From positions 620,001 through 684,000 of the forward strand of contig DASZBM010000002.1 of assembly GCA_035944135.1 (NCBI GenBank): a DNA stretch of 64,000 nt, read 5' to 3'. Position 1 is the first letter of the stretch; every line of letters starts with the position of its first letter. The notes under the pieces were generated by a model, which was not told the DNA's origin, did no database searches, and saw only the letters and a list, made by a program, of their open reading frames with translations. Shown here piece by piece: positions 54,023-62,238 of the stretch. This DNA is from Acidobacteriaceae bacterium (GTDB taxonomy: Bacteria > Acidobacteriota > Terriglobia > Terriglobales > Acidobacteriaceae). The position numbers were made by a program, and so were the translations under genes.

Positions 54023-55273
54023 ATGAAGACCGCGACGATGGTTAGCAAGATTCACGATGCAATTGAGGCCGGTGAGGGGCTCCTGCGGCTTGCGCCAACC
54101 TGGGTCCCGAGATCCTATCTTGTTCCCGGAAGAAGATTGAAGCTGGATTCACGCGATATCTATGCCTACGGTGCTGAGCGCGGAGGAATTGACGAGCGCT
54201 GGATCGCGTCGACGACGATGGCGATGAATGAGAACCGCACGCCGGACGAAGGCCTGAGCTTTGTAGAGTTCGAAGGGGAGCGGTTCAGCCTGAAGGAGGC
54301 TGTCGAGGCCGAGGGCGAGCGGCTGGTCGGCAAAGACATTTGGAATCGCTATCATCGCTGGCCGGTGTACAGCAAGTTCTTCGACAATCTCGGCCCGATT
54401 CCGCATCACCTTCATCAAAGCGACGAGCAGGCACGGTTGGTTGGAAGAGAAGGGAAGCCGGAAGGCTACTACTTTCCGCCCCAACTGAACGCTACCTCTG
54501 GGAATTTTCCGCATACGTACTTCGGATTGGAGCCTGGCACGACAAGGGAAGATATTCGCAATTGCCTGGCAAATTGGAACAGCGGCGACAATGGCATTCT
54601 CGATCATGCGAAGGCATATCGCCTGCAGCCTGGAACCGGATGGTTAGTGCCACCGAGAGTTCTGCACGCGCCGGGATCGCTGTTGACGTATGAACCGCAG
54701 TGGGGAAGTGACGTGCTTTCGATGTTCCAATCCCTCGTGGACGGCCGATACGTGAAGCGCGAGTTGCTGGTCCAGGATGTTCCGGAATCCGAATATGAGA
54801 ACCTCGACTATCTGGTCGACATGGTTGATTGGGAACGTAATACCGACGCAAACTTCAAGAGCAAGCACTACATCGAGCCGATTGTCGCGGAGGAATCAGC
54901 GAGCGAGGGATACGTCGATCGATGGGTGGTCTATGGCACCATCGGCGGCAAACAGTGCTTTAGCGCAAAGGAGTTGACGGTACAGCCCGGGGCGAAATGT
55001 GTCCTGCGAGATCCTGGTGCGTCGGGTCTGATCGTGACGCAAGGGCACGGTCGTCTCGGCAAACTGAACATCGACTGCCCGGCGCTGATCCGCTTCGGTC
55101 AAATGACCCAGGACGAAGTGTTCATCTCTGCAGAAGCAGCGGCTGAAGGCGTGGTGATCGAGAATCATTCGGCAACGGATCCACTCGTCACACTTCGTTA
55201 CTTCGGGCCGGATGTTCATTCAGGGATGCCCGAGGTCGGCGATCACAAAGGCAATGAATTTGGTGCCCGGTGA
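54023..55273 (+). CDS. Cupin protein related to type I mannose-6-phosphate isomerase
   Basis: A 416-residue cytosolic protein. The order of motifs follows class I phosphomannose isomerase: an N-terminal acidic block (DERWIASTTMAMNENRTPDEGL), a metal-binding stretch PIPHHLHQSDEQARLVGREG (His and Gln/Glu ligands), KPEGYYFPPQ (as in NHKPE), and VPPRVLHAPGS in place of the IPAGTPHA loop. A C-terminal cupin region follows (residues 290-400). It may isomerise a sugar or sugar phosphate in the catabolic operon, but overall identity to true ManA appears low. First gene of the operon; GGAAGGA precedes the ATG. A terminator-like hairpin overlaps its stop codon. Confidence 0.68.
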   Translation: MKTATMVSKIHDAIEAGEGLLRLAPTWVPRSYLVPGRRLKLDSRDIYAYGAERGGIDERWIASTTMAMNENRTPDEGLSFVEFEGERFSLKEAVEAEGERLVGKDIWNRYHRWPVYSKFFDNLGPIPHHLHQSDEQARLVGREGKPEGYYFPPQLNATSGNFPHTYFGLEPGTTREDIRNCLANWNSGDNGILDHAKAYRLQPGTGWLVPPRVLHAPGSLLTYEPQWGSDVLSMFQSLVDGRYVKRELLVQDVPESEYENLDYLVDMVDWERNTDANFKSKHYIEPIVAEESASEGYVDRWVVYGTIGGKQCFSAKELTVQPGAKCVLRDPGASGLIVTQGHGRLGKLNIDCPALIRFGQMTQDEVFISAEAAAEGVVIENHSATDPLVTLRYFGPDVHSGMPEVGDHKGNEFGAR

Positions 55274-55290
55274 GCATCGGGCCTTTTCTT
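55265..55290 (+). terminator. Hairpin and T-tract overlapping the PMI-like stop codon
   Basis: GCCCG (55265-55269), an eight-base loop that contains the TGA stop, CGGGC (55278-55282), then CTTTTCTTTT. It would end most transcripts after the first gene unless read through, and ribosomes finishing the gene would cover the stem. The next gene starts 26 bases later with its own ribosome site. Confidence 0.6.
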
Positions 55291-55315
55291 TTGCGAGGAG
55301 TGCTTGGGGGAGTGA

Positions 55316-56263
55316 ATGCGGCTGCAAAACTTTGAGGAAAAAAACAAGGCAATCAAGGATCGGTTTCTGGATCTGAAGAAGAGGTCGCCGGAGAAGTTCC
55401 AATCGCGTTTGAACCTCTCCTGGAGCAATTGGGGATTTGGCCGCGAGAACCTTGCGGATTCTGCCCGCAGGTTAAGTGATTCTGGAGTTAAGTTCATCGA
55501 GCTGCATGGAAATCACTACGGTCCGGATCTGGGATATAAGGTTGAAGAAACTCTCCAAACGCTAAACGAGCACGGACTCCGCGTTTCAGGTGTGTGTGGG
55601 ATGTTCTCAGCGGACAACGATTTAGCCAGTAACCGTGCGGTGTGTCGCCAGAGTGCGATCGACTACATCGGACGGGAAGTGCCCTTCACCAAGGCCGTTG
55701 GAGGGTCCTATTTGCTTGTCGTTCCCGGGGCCGTAGGCCGAGCGAAGGCCTACGACGATGTTGAGGAGGAGCGGTCCGCTGAGACGTTGCGGCTTTGTGC
55801 AGACCTCTTTACGCAATACGGAATTCGAGCGGCGATAGAGCCGATCAGAGCAGCTGAGACGAGCTTCGTTCATTCCGTGCAAGATGCAAAGCGATATATC
55901 CGGCTAGTCGATCACGCGGGTGTTGCGTCGATCAACGGCGATGTTTATCACATGCAGTCTGAAGAGAAGCATATTGGAGACGCGATTCTCGATGCGGGCG
56001 AGATGCTGGTCAACCTGCATTTCGCGGATAGCAATCGCTCCGCCGCGGGCGAGGGTTCGATGGATATCGCCACAATTATTCGCGCTCTGTACTTGATAGA
56101 GCACAATCGTGAGGGACGGTTCGTTACGTTCGAGCCTCTTGGTCCCGGCGGAGATCCGTATCCGGCTATGCATGGCCGCCCGGACAAGGCCCGCCTGGAT
56201 GCTCTGGTTAAACAAAGCATCGATTATTTCCGAGAGTGTGAAGAGATGGTGCTGTCGGAGTAG
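55316..56263 (+). CDS. TIM-barrel sugar isomerase/epimerase
   Basis: A 315-residue protein of the xylose-isomerase-like TIM-barrel (AP endonuclease 2) superfamily, which includes D-tagatose 3-epimerase, hydroxypyruvate isomerase and inosose enzymes. Recognisable strands are KFIELHGNHYGPDLG, LRVSGVCGMFSADNDLAS, GGSYLLVVPGAV, IRAAIEPIRAAETSF, VASINGDVYHMQ, VNLHFADSNRSAAGEG and FVTFEPLG. Metal ligands expected in this family are at Glu (AIEPI), Asp (NGDVYH), His (LHFADSNR) and Glu (TFEPLG). The substrate is unknown. GGGGGAG stands four bases before the ATG. Confidence 0.85.
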   Translation: MRLQNFEEKNKAIKDRFLDLKKRSPEKFQSRLNLSWSNWGFGRENLADSARRLSDSGVKFIELHGNHYGPDLGYKVEETLQTLNEHGLRVSGVCGMFSADNDLASNRAVCRQSAIDYIGREVPFTKAVGGSYLLVVPGAVGRAKAYDDVEEERSAETLRLCADLFTQYGIRAAIEPIRAAETSFVHSVQDAKRYIRLVDHAGVASINGDVYHMQSEEKHIGDAILDAGEMLVNLHFADSNRSAAGEGSMDIATIIRALYLIEHNREGRFVTFEPLGPGGDPYPAMHGRPDKARLDALVKQSIDYFRECEEMVLSE

Positions 56264-56285
56264 AGGCCAAAGGGAATAGGCAAAA

Positions 56286-56621
56286 GTGAAGACATATTAC
56301 TTGGCACTGGATCTTAAGGATGACCCAAAGCTCATTGGGGAATACAAAAGTTATCATCAATCGGACCGCATTTGGCCAGAGGTGCTGCAAGCCATTAAGG
56401 ACGATGGTGTATTGAGCGAAGAGATCTACCTGGCTGGAACGCGGATGGTTATGGTGCTTACCACCACTGATGAGTTTTCGTTCGAGGAGAAGGCCGAAAA
56501 ACTTCGTGCGAACCCAGCCATGCGCGAATGGGAGAAGCTCATGTGGAACTACCAGCAGACCATACCGGGAGCGAAACCCGGCGAGAAGTGGGTAGTGATG
56601 GAGAAGATATTCCAGGCCTGA
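56286..56621 (+). CDS. L-rhamnose/L-fucose mutarotase family protein
   Basis: A 111-residue protein of the RhaM/DUF718 family, small ferredoxin-like-fold mutarotases that convert anomers of deoxy-sugars. The family pattern H-x-x-x-x-IWPE is present (KSYHQSDRIWPEVLQAIK), the His being the catalytic residue in RhaM, followed by EEIYLAGTRMVMVLTT and a terminal EKWVVMEKIFQ. This is the best clue to substrate: a 6-deoxyhexose such as L-fucose or L-rhamnose, or a related sugar. GTG start at 56286; it is 22 bases after the TIM-barrel gene. Confidence 0.85.
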   Translation: MKTYYLALDLKDDPKLIGEYKSYHQSDRIWPEVLQAIKDDGVLSEEIYLAGTRMVMVLTTTDEFSFEEKAEKLRANPAMREWEKLMWNYQQTIPGAKPGEKWVVMEKIFQA

Positions 56622-56677
56622 CGGCTGGGGCGTGACGGAAGCTGCTTCGCCAATATTGATTAAAAGGAAAGATGTGC

Positions 56678-58396
56678 ATGAACTTTGCCTTGGGTGCTGC
56701 CGCGTTATATGTTGCGAATCCGGGTAGGATCATCTCCCTTTCGACGCCTGATGTTCTGATTATTGCGATCTACTTTCTCACGGTCCTTGGGATTGGTTTT
56801 TACCTGCAGAAGTTTGCCGGAAGCAGCAGTGAAGACTTCTTCATGGCTGGGCGCGATATGTCTGCGTGGGTGGCGGGGCTCAGCTTCCTTTCCGCAAATC
56901 TTGGCGCGCTCGAATTGATGGGGTGGGCCGCAGCGGCGTATCAGTACGGAATTCTGGCAACGCACTTCTATTGGATCGCGGCATTCCCGGCGATGGTGTT
57001 TCTCGGCCTGGTGATGATGCCGTTCTATTACATCTCCAACACGCATTCTGTGCCGGGCTATCTGCAATTACGGTACGGAGAGGCGACTCGTGCTCTAAGC
57101 GGTGTATCGTTCGCCTTCATGACCGTACTGATGTCAGGCATCAACATGTATGCCATGGCGTTGGTCATGAAGGTTGTGCTTGGGTGGAACATCCACTTCA
57201 GCATCTGGGTGTCTTCAATCACGGTGGCGGTCTATGTAACGCTCGGCGGTCTATATTCGGCGATTTTCAACGAGGTGCTCCAGTTCTTCCTTATCTGGCT
57301 TGGAGCTCTCACGATTCCGGTTGCCGGAATGATCGAGGCAGGCGGCTGGGCTGGTCTTGTCGCGCGTATCAATGAACGTGTGCAAGGAAATTATGTGCAC
57401 CTCTGGTCTACGCTCGGGCACTTCAAAGACAATCCCATGGGAGTCCATTGGACGGGCATCGTCTTTGGATTAGGTGGCGTAATCGCTTTCGGGTATTGGA
57501 CTACAGATTTTCTGGTTGTTCAGCGCGCGATGGCCGCAAAGGATCTCCGCTCTGCGAAGATGGCGCCGATCATTGCGTCCTACTTCAAGATGATTGTTCC
57601 GGCGATCGTTATCCTTCCCGGACTACTTGCACTGGGCTTGTTGTCATTCAAGCTTGTGCCTGAAAGCGCTGTGCGGCCTGGGTTGCACAGTTACAACGAA
57701 GTCTTGCCATTGATGCTGGCGCGGTACTGCGGACCTGGCCTGCTTGGACTCGGCGTGACTGCATTGATCGCGGGATTTATGTCTGGGATGGCCGGCAACG
57801 TGAGCGCCTTTGCTACCGTGTGGACGTATGACATTTACCGTCCGTACATTCATAAGCGCGGTACAGACAGACATTTCCTCCTGGTAGGGCGCTGGTCCAC
57901 GATTGTCGGCGTGATCGTGAGTATTGGGACCGCGTATCTGGTCACCCACTTTAAAAGCATCATGGATTATATGCAGGCTCTGGTGAGCTTCTTCATAGCT
58001 CCCTTGTTCGGTACCGTCATTCTGGGAATGCTGTGGAAGCGAGCCACGCCGAAGGGCGGGTTCTGGGGATTGCTTGCGGGAACCGTTTCGTCGGTGGGCA
58101 TGTACACAGCGGTGGTTATACATCCGGAATGGCTGCGTTACGTAGCGCTCTCTCCTGATGCGAAACCAATGGCGGAGAATTTGTACCGGGCTTTGTGGTC
58201 ATGGATTATCTGCGTGCTGGTAACGGTTGTTGTAAGCATGTTCACCACTGGAAAACCCGCTTCCGAGCTACAAGGACTCGTTTACGCCTACACTGATATA
58301 CCCAGCGACGGCGATGTTCCTCTGTATAAACGGCCAATTTTCTGGGGAGTCGGCGTTGCGGTTCTGTTCGCTGTACTTCAGTTCTTGTTCTGGTAA
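56678..58396 (+). CDS. Sodium/solute symporter (SSS family)
   Basis: A 572-residue inner-membrane transporter with about 13-14 transmembrane helices. Family features include the SSSEDFFMAGRDMSAWVAGLS segment (read as two blocks, SSSEDFFMAG and RDMSAWVAGLS), LGALELMGWAAAAYQYGI, GLYSAIFNEVLQFFLIWLG and GFMSGMAGNVSAFATVWTYD. It resembles the sodium/galactose or sodium/glucose branch. It would import the substrate of the surrounding catabolic genes. ATG 56678 has AAGGA nine bases upstream; an ATG at 56672 is an alternative. The following small membrane gene may be a partner. Confidence 0.92.
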   Translation: MNFALGAAALYVANPGRIISLSTPDVLIIAIYFLTVLGIGFYLQKFAGSSSEDFFMAGRDMSAWVAGLSFLSANLGALELMGWAAAAYQYGILATHFYWIAAFPAMVFLGLVMMPFYYISNTHSVPGYLQLRYGEATRALSGVSFAFMTVLMSGINMYAMALVMKVVLGWNIHFSIWVSSITVAVYVTLGGLYSAIFNEVLQFFLIWLGALTIPVAGMIEAGGWAGLVARINERVQGNYVHLWSTLGHFKDNPMGVHWTGIVFGLGGVIAFGYWTTDFLVVQRAMAAKDLRSAKMAPIIASYFKMIVPAIVILPGLLALGLLSFKLVPESAVRPGLHSYNEVLPLMLARYCGPGLLGLGVTALIAGFMSGMAGNVSAFATVWTYDIYRPYIHKRGTDRHFLLVGRWSTIVGVIVSIGTAYLVTHFKSIMDYMQALVSFFIAPLFGTVILGMLWKRATPKGGFWGLLAGTVSSVGMYTAVVIHPEWLRYVALSPDAKPMAENLYRALWSWIICVLVTVVVSMFTTGKPASELQGLVYAYTDIPSDGDVPLYKRPIFWGVGVAVLFAVLQFLFW

Positions 58397-58422
58397 TCAG
58401 TGCAATAGCGAGGATCAACACG

Positions 58423-58647
58423 ATGAAACATCACCATCACCAGATGCTCTCCGTATGGTTGTTCATTGGAGCGCTGCTGCTCGTGTACGGCCTAATTATC
58501 CTAGTCGTCAGCATCGCGAATTATTCCCATCCAGCTCCTGTTGTTCTGGCGAATGAACATCTGAACCTCTGGGCTGGAGTTCTGCTAACGCTGATTGGCG
58601 CCTTTTACACTATCCGTTTTTGGCCTCGTAGGGGAAGGCGCGACTAG
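58423..58647 (+). CDS. Small two-helix membrane protein
   Basis: A 74-residue protein with a His-rich N-terminus (MKHHHHQ) and two predicted transmembrane helices (about 9-31 and 48-66), ending in Arg-rich RFWPRRGRRD. It has no recognised family. It is 26 bases after the symporter on the same strand, and small hydrophobic proteins of this type often accompany SSS transporters. Function inferred only from position. Confidence 0.72.
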   Translation: MKHHHHQMLSVWLFIGALLLVYGLIILVVSIANYSHPAPVVLANEHLNLWAGVLLTLIGAFYTIRFWPRRGRRD

Positions 58648-58670
58648 GCAGGCGTGTTATTAGCGCAGCC

Positions 58671-58693
58671 TCAGGCTTTCCGGAAAGGCCTGA
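58671..58693. terminator. Bidirectional palindrome between convergent operons
   Basis: TCAGGCTTTCC directly followed by GGAAAGGCCTGA: a nearly perfect palindrome with one bulged C, lying between the plus-strand small membrane gene and the minus-strand dehydrogenase. It is a likely transcript end for both, though T-runs are short. Confidence 0.55.
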
Positions 58694-58699
58694 AGGTTC

Positions 58700-59683
58700 T
58701 CAGTTCCTGTGAGAGCCGTCCCTTGCGAGCCTCGGATTCACAACAGCATTCAGCGGTTGTTGACCGTCAAGAACACGACCTACATCGTCACAGATAGCTC
58801 GAGTGACGCGCGCCTGCGCTTCATGTGTCAGGGCCGCGACGTGCGGGGTCAAGAGCACGTTGGGCAGGCCCTCGAGTTGTCCGGCGATCGGCGGTTCGTT
58901 TTCCCGCACATCCAGGGCCGCGCCGGCGATTCTGTTTGACTTCAGACTGTCGAACAGCGCAGCTTCATCGACGACCTCTCCTCGTGACGTGTTGATGAAG
59001 AAGGCGGAAGATTTCATTTGCGCGAACGCGGCGGCGTTGAGAAGTCGATTAGTCTTCGGTGTAGAAGGCAGATGGCAGGAGACGACATCTGCACGTGTGA
59101 GCAGTTCTTGAAGTGTGACGAGCTCGGCACTGAGCTCAGCGAGGGATACATTGTCGCGGCTCAATAATGGATCGTGCGCCAGGATCTTCATTCCGAAGGC
59201 GTGGGCTCTGCGGGCGCTTGCGAGCCCAATTTTGCCGGCTCCGATAATCCCAAAAGTCTTTCCATGCAGCTCAATTCCCATAAAACGCTGACGATTCCAG
59301 CGTCCCTGCTTTGTGTCGGTATCTGCAGCAGGAATGTGTCTTGCCAGCGAAATCATCATGCCGATGGCGAGCTCCGCAACGCTGATAGTGCTCTGCTCCG
59401 GCGTCGAAGTCACGATGACGCCAGCTTCCTCACAAGCCCTGACATCAACGTTATCGAGACCAACACCGGCGCGGCCGAGGACAACCAAGTCCTTCGCGTG
59501 GCCCAGGAGATCTGCAGTGATTTGCGTTTGATTGCGAATGATCAATGCGCGTACATTCGCGATCTCCTTCGCGAGTCCCGCGGGATCACGCCATAGCTGC
59601 GGCATGGTCACGACATCGAAGCGCTTTGTGAGAGAATCTACGGCGCTGCCACGGATATCTTCAGAAATCAGGATGTCAGGCAT
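58700..59683 (-). CDS. D-isomer 2-hydroxyacid dehydrogenase
   Basis: A 327-residue NAD-dependent dehydrogenase of the SerA/LdhA superfamily. The Rossmann motif is GIIGAGKIGLASARRA (about residues 145-160). Catalytic Arg lies in INTSRGEVVDE, Glu in DVRENEPP and His in LTPHVAALT. SlcC ((S)-sulfolactate dehydrogenase) and hydroxypyruvate or phosphoglycerate dehydrogenases belong here, so the substrate must be found by experiment. Last gene of the minus-strand operon; it overlaps the previous gene (Ldh2 type) by eight bases. Confidence 0.9.
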   Translation of the reverse strand: MPDILISEDIRGSAVDSLTKRFDVVTMPQLWRDPAGLAKEIANVRALIIRNQTQITADLLGHAKDLVVLGRAGVGLDNVDVRACEEAGVIVTSTPEQSTISVAELAIGMMISLARHIPAADTDTKQGRWNRQRFMGIELHGKTFGIIGAGKIGLASARRAHAFGMKILAHDPLLSRDNVSLAELSAELVTLQELLTRADVVSCHLPSTPKTNRLLNAAAFAQMKSSAFFINTSRGEVVDEAALFDSLKSNRIAGAALDVRENEPPIAGQLEGLPNVLLTPHVAALTHEAQARVTRAICDDVGRVLDGQQPLNAVVNPRLARDGSHRN

Positions 59684-60743
59684 CTTTCGTTTCCATTCCG
59701 TCGGACTCGAAGGAGATGCCGAAGCGTTCGCACCACCTTTCGAGCTCAGCGACAGTTTCCTTGCTTAGCGCTATACCGTCACGTGCACTCTGTGTGGCCG
59801 CACGTGCCGACCGCTCTCCTGGAACCAGGATTTCTTCGAAACCTGGCTGCTTTTTATTAGCCTTCAGGCGTTCGACCATCCAGTCCATTCGATCGTCGAA
59901 TTTATCTCTATCTATAAAAGCGTCAATATCCAGGAGGCAGAAGAAATGACCTACATCTTGCTTACGATCAAGATCTTTGTACATCGATCCGACATTTGAC
60001 CCGATCGCGGCCCCGGATAAGACGCCGCTCAAAACTTCCACCATGAGGGCTAATGCATACCCCTTGTGCCCCGCCATTGTCTGAACGGTACCGAGCAGAG
60101 CCTCGGCTGCGTCGGTGGTTGGCTGTCCTGTTCTGCTGAGAGCCCATCCTTCAGGAATCGGCTGCTTTTTCTTGTTCGCGGCGATGATATTTCCTCTGGC
60201 AACTATCGAAGTGGCCAAGTCCACCTTGACAGGGGGGCCACTCTTCCGCGGGAAGGATGCAGCGATCGGATTCGTGCCGAAGAATGGTTCGTAGCCGCCG
60301 GTCGGAGACATCGCGGGCTCGCAATTCGTCATTGCGAGCAGAATCATCCCGCGCTCGGCGGCATAGTTGCAGTAGTAGGAGACAGCACCAAAGTGTTGCG
60401 AATTCCGGATGGTCGCTGCAGCAACGCCGTTCGTCTTTGCTAAGGGAATCAGAAGTTCAAGAGACTTGACCGCTTGCACCTGCCCGAGTCCGTTGCCAGC
60501 GTCGAGTGCAAGAACACTGCCACGCTCGCGATCGACTGAAAGCGTTGCGTGTGGGTTTATAAGGCCCTTGTTGATTCGCTCCAGATAGATGTTCAGCCTT
60601 GAAATACCGTGTGTCGACGTACCATGCATATCGGCGTCGATGAGGACGCGAGCAAAGATACTCGCGTCCTCGGCTGAGACGCCGACGCGTTCGGCAAGTC
60701 GGGCTGTAATTTGCCGCAGGTAGGACGGCTGATATCGTTTCAT
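59676..60743 (-). CDS. Malate/L-lactate dehydrogenase family (Ldh2/YiaK/ComC) oxidoreductase
   Basis: A 355-residue NAD(P)-dependent enzyme of the Ldh2 family, unrelated in fold to classical lactate dehydrogenase. The family active-site segments are visible: MHGTSTHGISRLNIYL (His and Arg), IRNSQHFGAVSYY (catalytic His), TNCEPAMSPTGGYEPFFG and AGHKGYALALMVEVLSG. Members include YiaK (2,3-diketo-L-gulonate reductase), ureidoglycolate dehydrogenase and ComC ((R)-sulfolactate dehydrogenase). It is placed between a UxaA/SuyB-like lyase and a D-hydroxyacid dehydrogenase. Confidence 0.92.
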   Translation of the reverse strand: MKRYQPSYLRQITARLAERVGVSAEDASIFARVLIDADMHGTSTHGISRLNIYLERINKGLINPHATLSVDRERGSVLALDAGNGLGQVQAVKSLELLIPLAKTNGVAAATIRNSQHFGAVSYYCNYAAERGMILLAMTNCEPAMSPTGGYEPFFGTNPIAASFPRKSGPPVKVDLATSIVARGNIIAANKKKQPIPEGWALSRTGQPTTDAAEALLGTVQTMAGHKGYALALMVEVLSGVLSGAAIGSNVGSMYKDLDRKQDVGHFFCLLDIDAFIDRDKFDDRMDWMVERLKANKKQPGFEEILVPGERSARAATQSARDGIALSKETVAELERWCERFGISFESDGMETKDA

Positions 60744-60764
60744 CGACTGATTGCTCTGGGCTGT

Positions 60765-61928
60765 CTATGCACTGCGATAAAGCTTGGTCATCGAGAATTC
60801 ACGATGGCCGAGCGCTTCGGCAGCGGTGAGGCGACCGTTCGCTGTCCGGACGATCATGTCAAGCAGGGCATCGCCGGCCTGATCGAGTGTCATCTCGCCC
60901 TGGAGGATCTTAGAGACATCAAGGTCGATGTGCTCAGACATTGTCGCGACCGTCTTCGGATTGCCACTCAGCTTGATAACAGGCTCAATGGGGTTACCAA
61001 TCACGTTGCCTTGTCCCGTCGGGAAGAGGTGGACCACGGCGCCAGACGCAGCCCAGAGCGTCACGGCTTCGGCCGCCGCGCTGGAGGTGTCCATGAACCA
61101 CAACCCTGGTTTGTCAGGTTCGGCAGCTGGTTTCAGGCAGCCGACGAACTTCGTCTTCTTGCCCAGCTTCTCAACATTGCCGAGAGCCTTCTCTTCGATC
61201 GTCGTCAGGCCGCCTGCGATATTTCCTTTTGTCGGCTGCGATTCTGAGAGATCATTCGTCTTCTGGTCAAAGACAAGCTTCGTATAATCCTCGAACGCAG
61301 CGACGAACTCTTTGCGAACCTCTTCATTGGCAGCCTTAGCTGCGACGATGTGCTCCGCTCCAGTGAGTTCGCTTGTTTCGCCGAACGACGCCGTACCACC
61401 CAGCGCGCAGTGCTTGTCGATGACGTTGCCTACCGTCGGGCAGCTTGAAAGACCGGTAGTTGTGTCAGACTCTCCGCACTTCACGCTGATGTACAGCTCT
61501 TCCAGGCCACACTCGGTACGATGCAGCTCAGACGCCCACTGCACGTATTCCTTGGCTTGGCGCGATGCATCTGCGATGGTCTGGATGTCGCCCTTGCTTT
61601 CGATCCAGAACCCTTTCACAGGCTTTCCGGTTTTAGCGATGCCGTCCACGATCCGATTGGTCCAACCGGCTTCAATGCCGATCACCACCACAGCGGCTAC
61701 GTTTGGATTGCTGCCTGTTCCGATCATTGTGCGGAAGTGCAGCTCCAGGTCTTCGCCAAACTGAAGACGCCCATAGGCATGGGGAAGGGCCATCGTTCCC
61801 TTAATGTTGTTGGCGACTGCTTCGCACGCGGCATTCGAAATATCGTCCACAGGAAGAATGATGACGTGATTGCGTACGCCAACGCGACCGTTCTCTCGTC
61901 TGTAACCCAGCACTGTTCTGTTCTTCAT
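60765..61928 (-). CDS. UxaA/SuyB-type dehydratase or lyase, large subunit
   Basis: A 387-residue protein matching the C-terminal (GARD) part of altronate/galactarate dehydratases and the SuyB subunit of sulfolactate sulfo-lyase. Family segments include [19 protein letters not shown], the Cys-containing [15 protein letters not shown] (Fe ligand region) and [19 protein letters not shown] near the end. The ATG at 61928 follows the stop of the small subunit by two bases; a GTG at 61940 is possible. The N-terminal SAF domain that E. coli UxaA has in the same chain is here a separate gene. Substrate not decided: hexonate or sulfolactate are both consistent. Confidence 0.88.
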   Translation of the reverse strand: MKNRTVLGYRRENGRVGVRNHVIILPVDDISNAACEAVANNIKGTMALPHAYGRLQFGEDLELHFRTMIGTGSNPNVAAVVVIGIEAGWTNRIVDGIAKTGKPVKGFWIESKGDIQTIADASRQAKEYVQWASELHRTECGLEELYISVKCGESDTTTGLSSCPTVGNVIDKHCALGGTASFGETSELTGAEHIVAAKAANEEVRKEFVAAFEDYTKLVFDQKTNDLSESQPTKGNIAGGLTTIEEKALGNVEKLGKKTKFVGCLKPAAEPDKPGLWFMDTSSAAAEAVTLWAASGAVVHLFPTGQGNVIGNPIEPVIKLSGNPKTVATMSEHIDLDVSKILQGEMTLDQAGDALLDMIVRTANGRLTAAEALGHREFSMTKLYRSA

Positions 61929-61930
61929 AA

Positions 61931-62212
61931 CTATGCCCACCTCTTCGTCTTCAGATTGTGTGTGTGAACATGCTGGCCGGCCTTGATCGGTGCAACAATT
62001 TTGCCAATTTCACAGCCATATTTGATTGCGGTATCGCCGACCGCAAAGTCCTTGAGCGCAAGTTTGTGCCCCAGCGGAATTGCTTGTTCCGCGTGAGCCT
62101 TCAACGTTGAGTTATCCGTAAGGTTTCTACCGACGCAATCGGTGCCTGGTTCAAGATCAACGACTGCGACGCCAACGTTGTCTGCGGCGTCATGGACGAG
62201 AAAGTGAATCAT
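61931..62212 (-). CDS. SAF-domain small subunit of UxaA/SuyA-type lyase
   Basis: A 93-residue SAF-domain protein equivalent to the N-terminus of altronate dehydratase, or to SuyA. The segments are [47 protein letters not shown] and the terminal [12 protein letters not shown], typical of the family. The ATG at 62212 has AAGGAG six bases upstream; a TTG just before it is less likely. It ends two bases before the large subunit starts, so the two would be made together. Confidence 0.9.
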   Translation of the reverse strand: MIHFLVHDAADNVGVAVVDLEPGTDCVGRNLTDNSTLKAHAEQAIPLGHKLALKDFAVGDTAIKYGCEIGKIVAPIKAGQHVHTHNLKTKRWA

Positions 62213-62238
62213 CAACAGCTCCTTCTAAAGTCAATCCA

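Noticed and set aside
53468-54055. Minus-strand frame of about 195 codons over the dnaE2 end and the following gap
   Set aside because: Most of it is antisense to dnaE2. The part in the gap (about 53765-53950) has no recognised motif or ribosome site, so a decayed gene cannot be shown.
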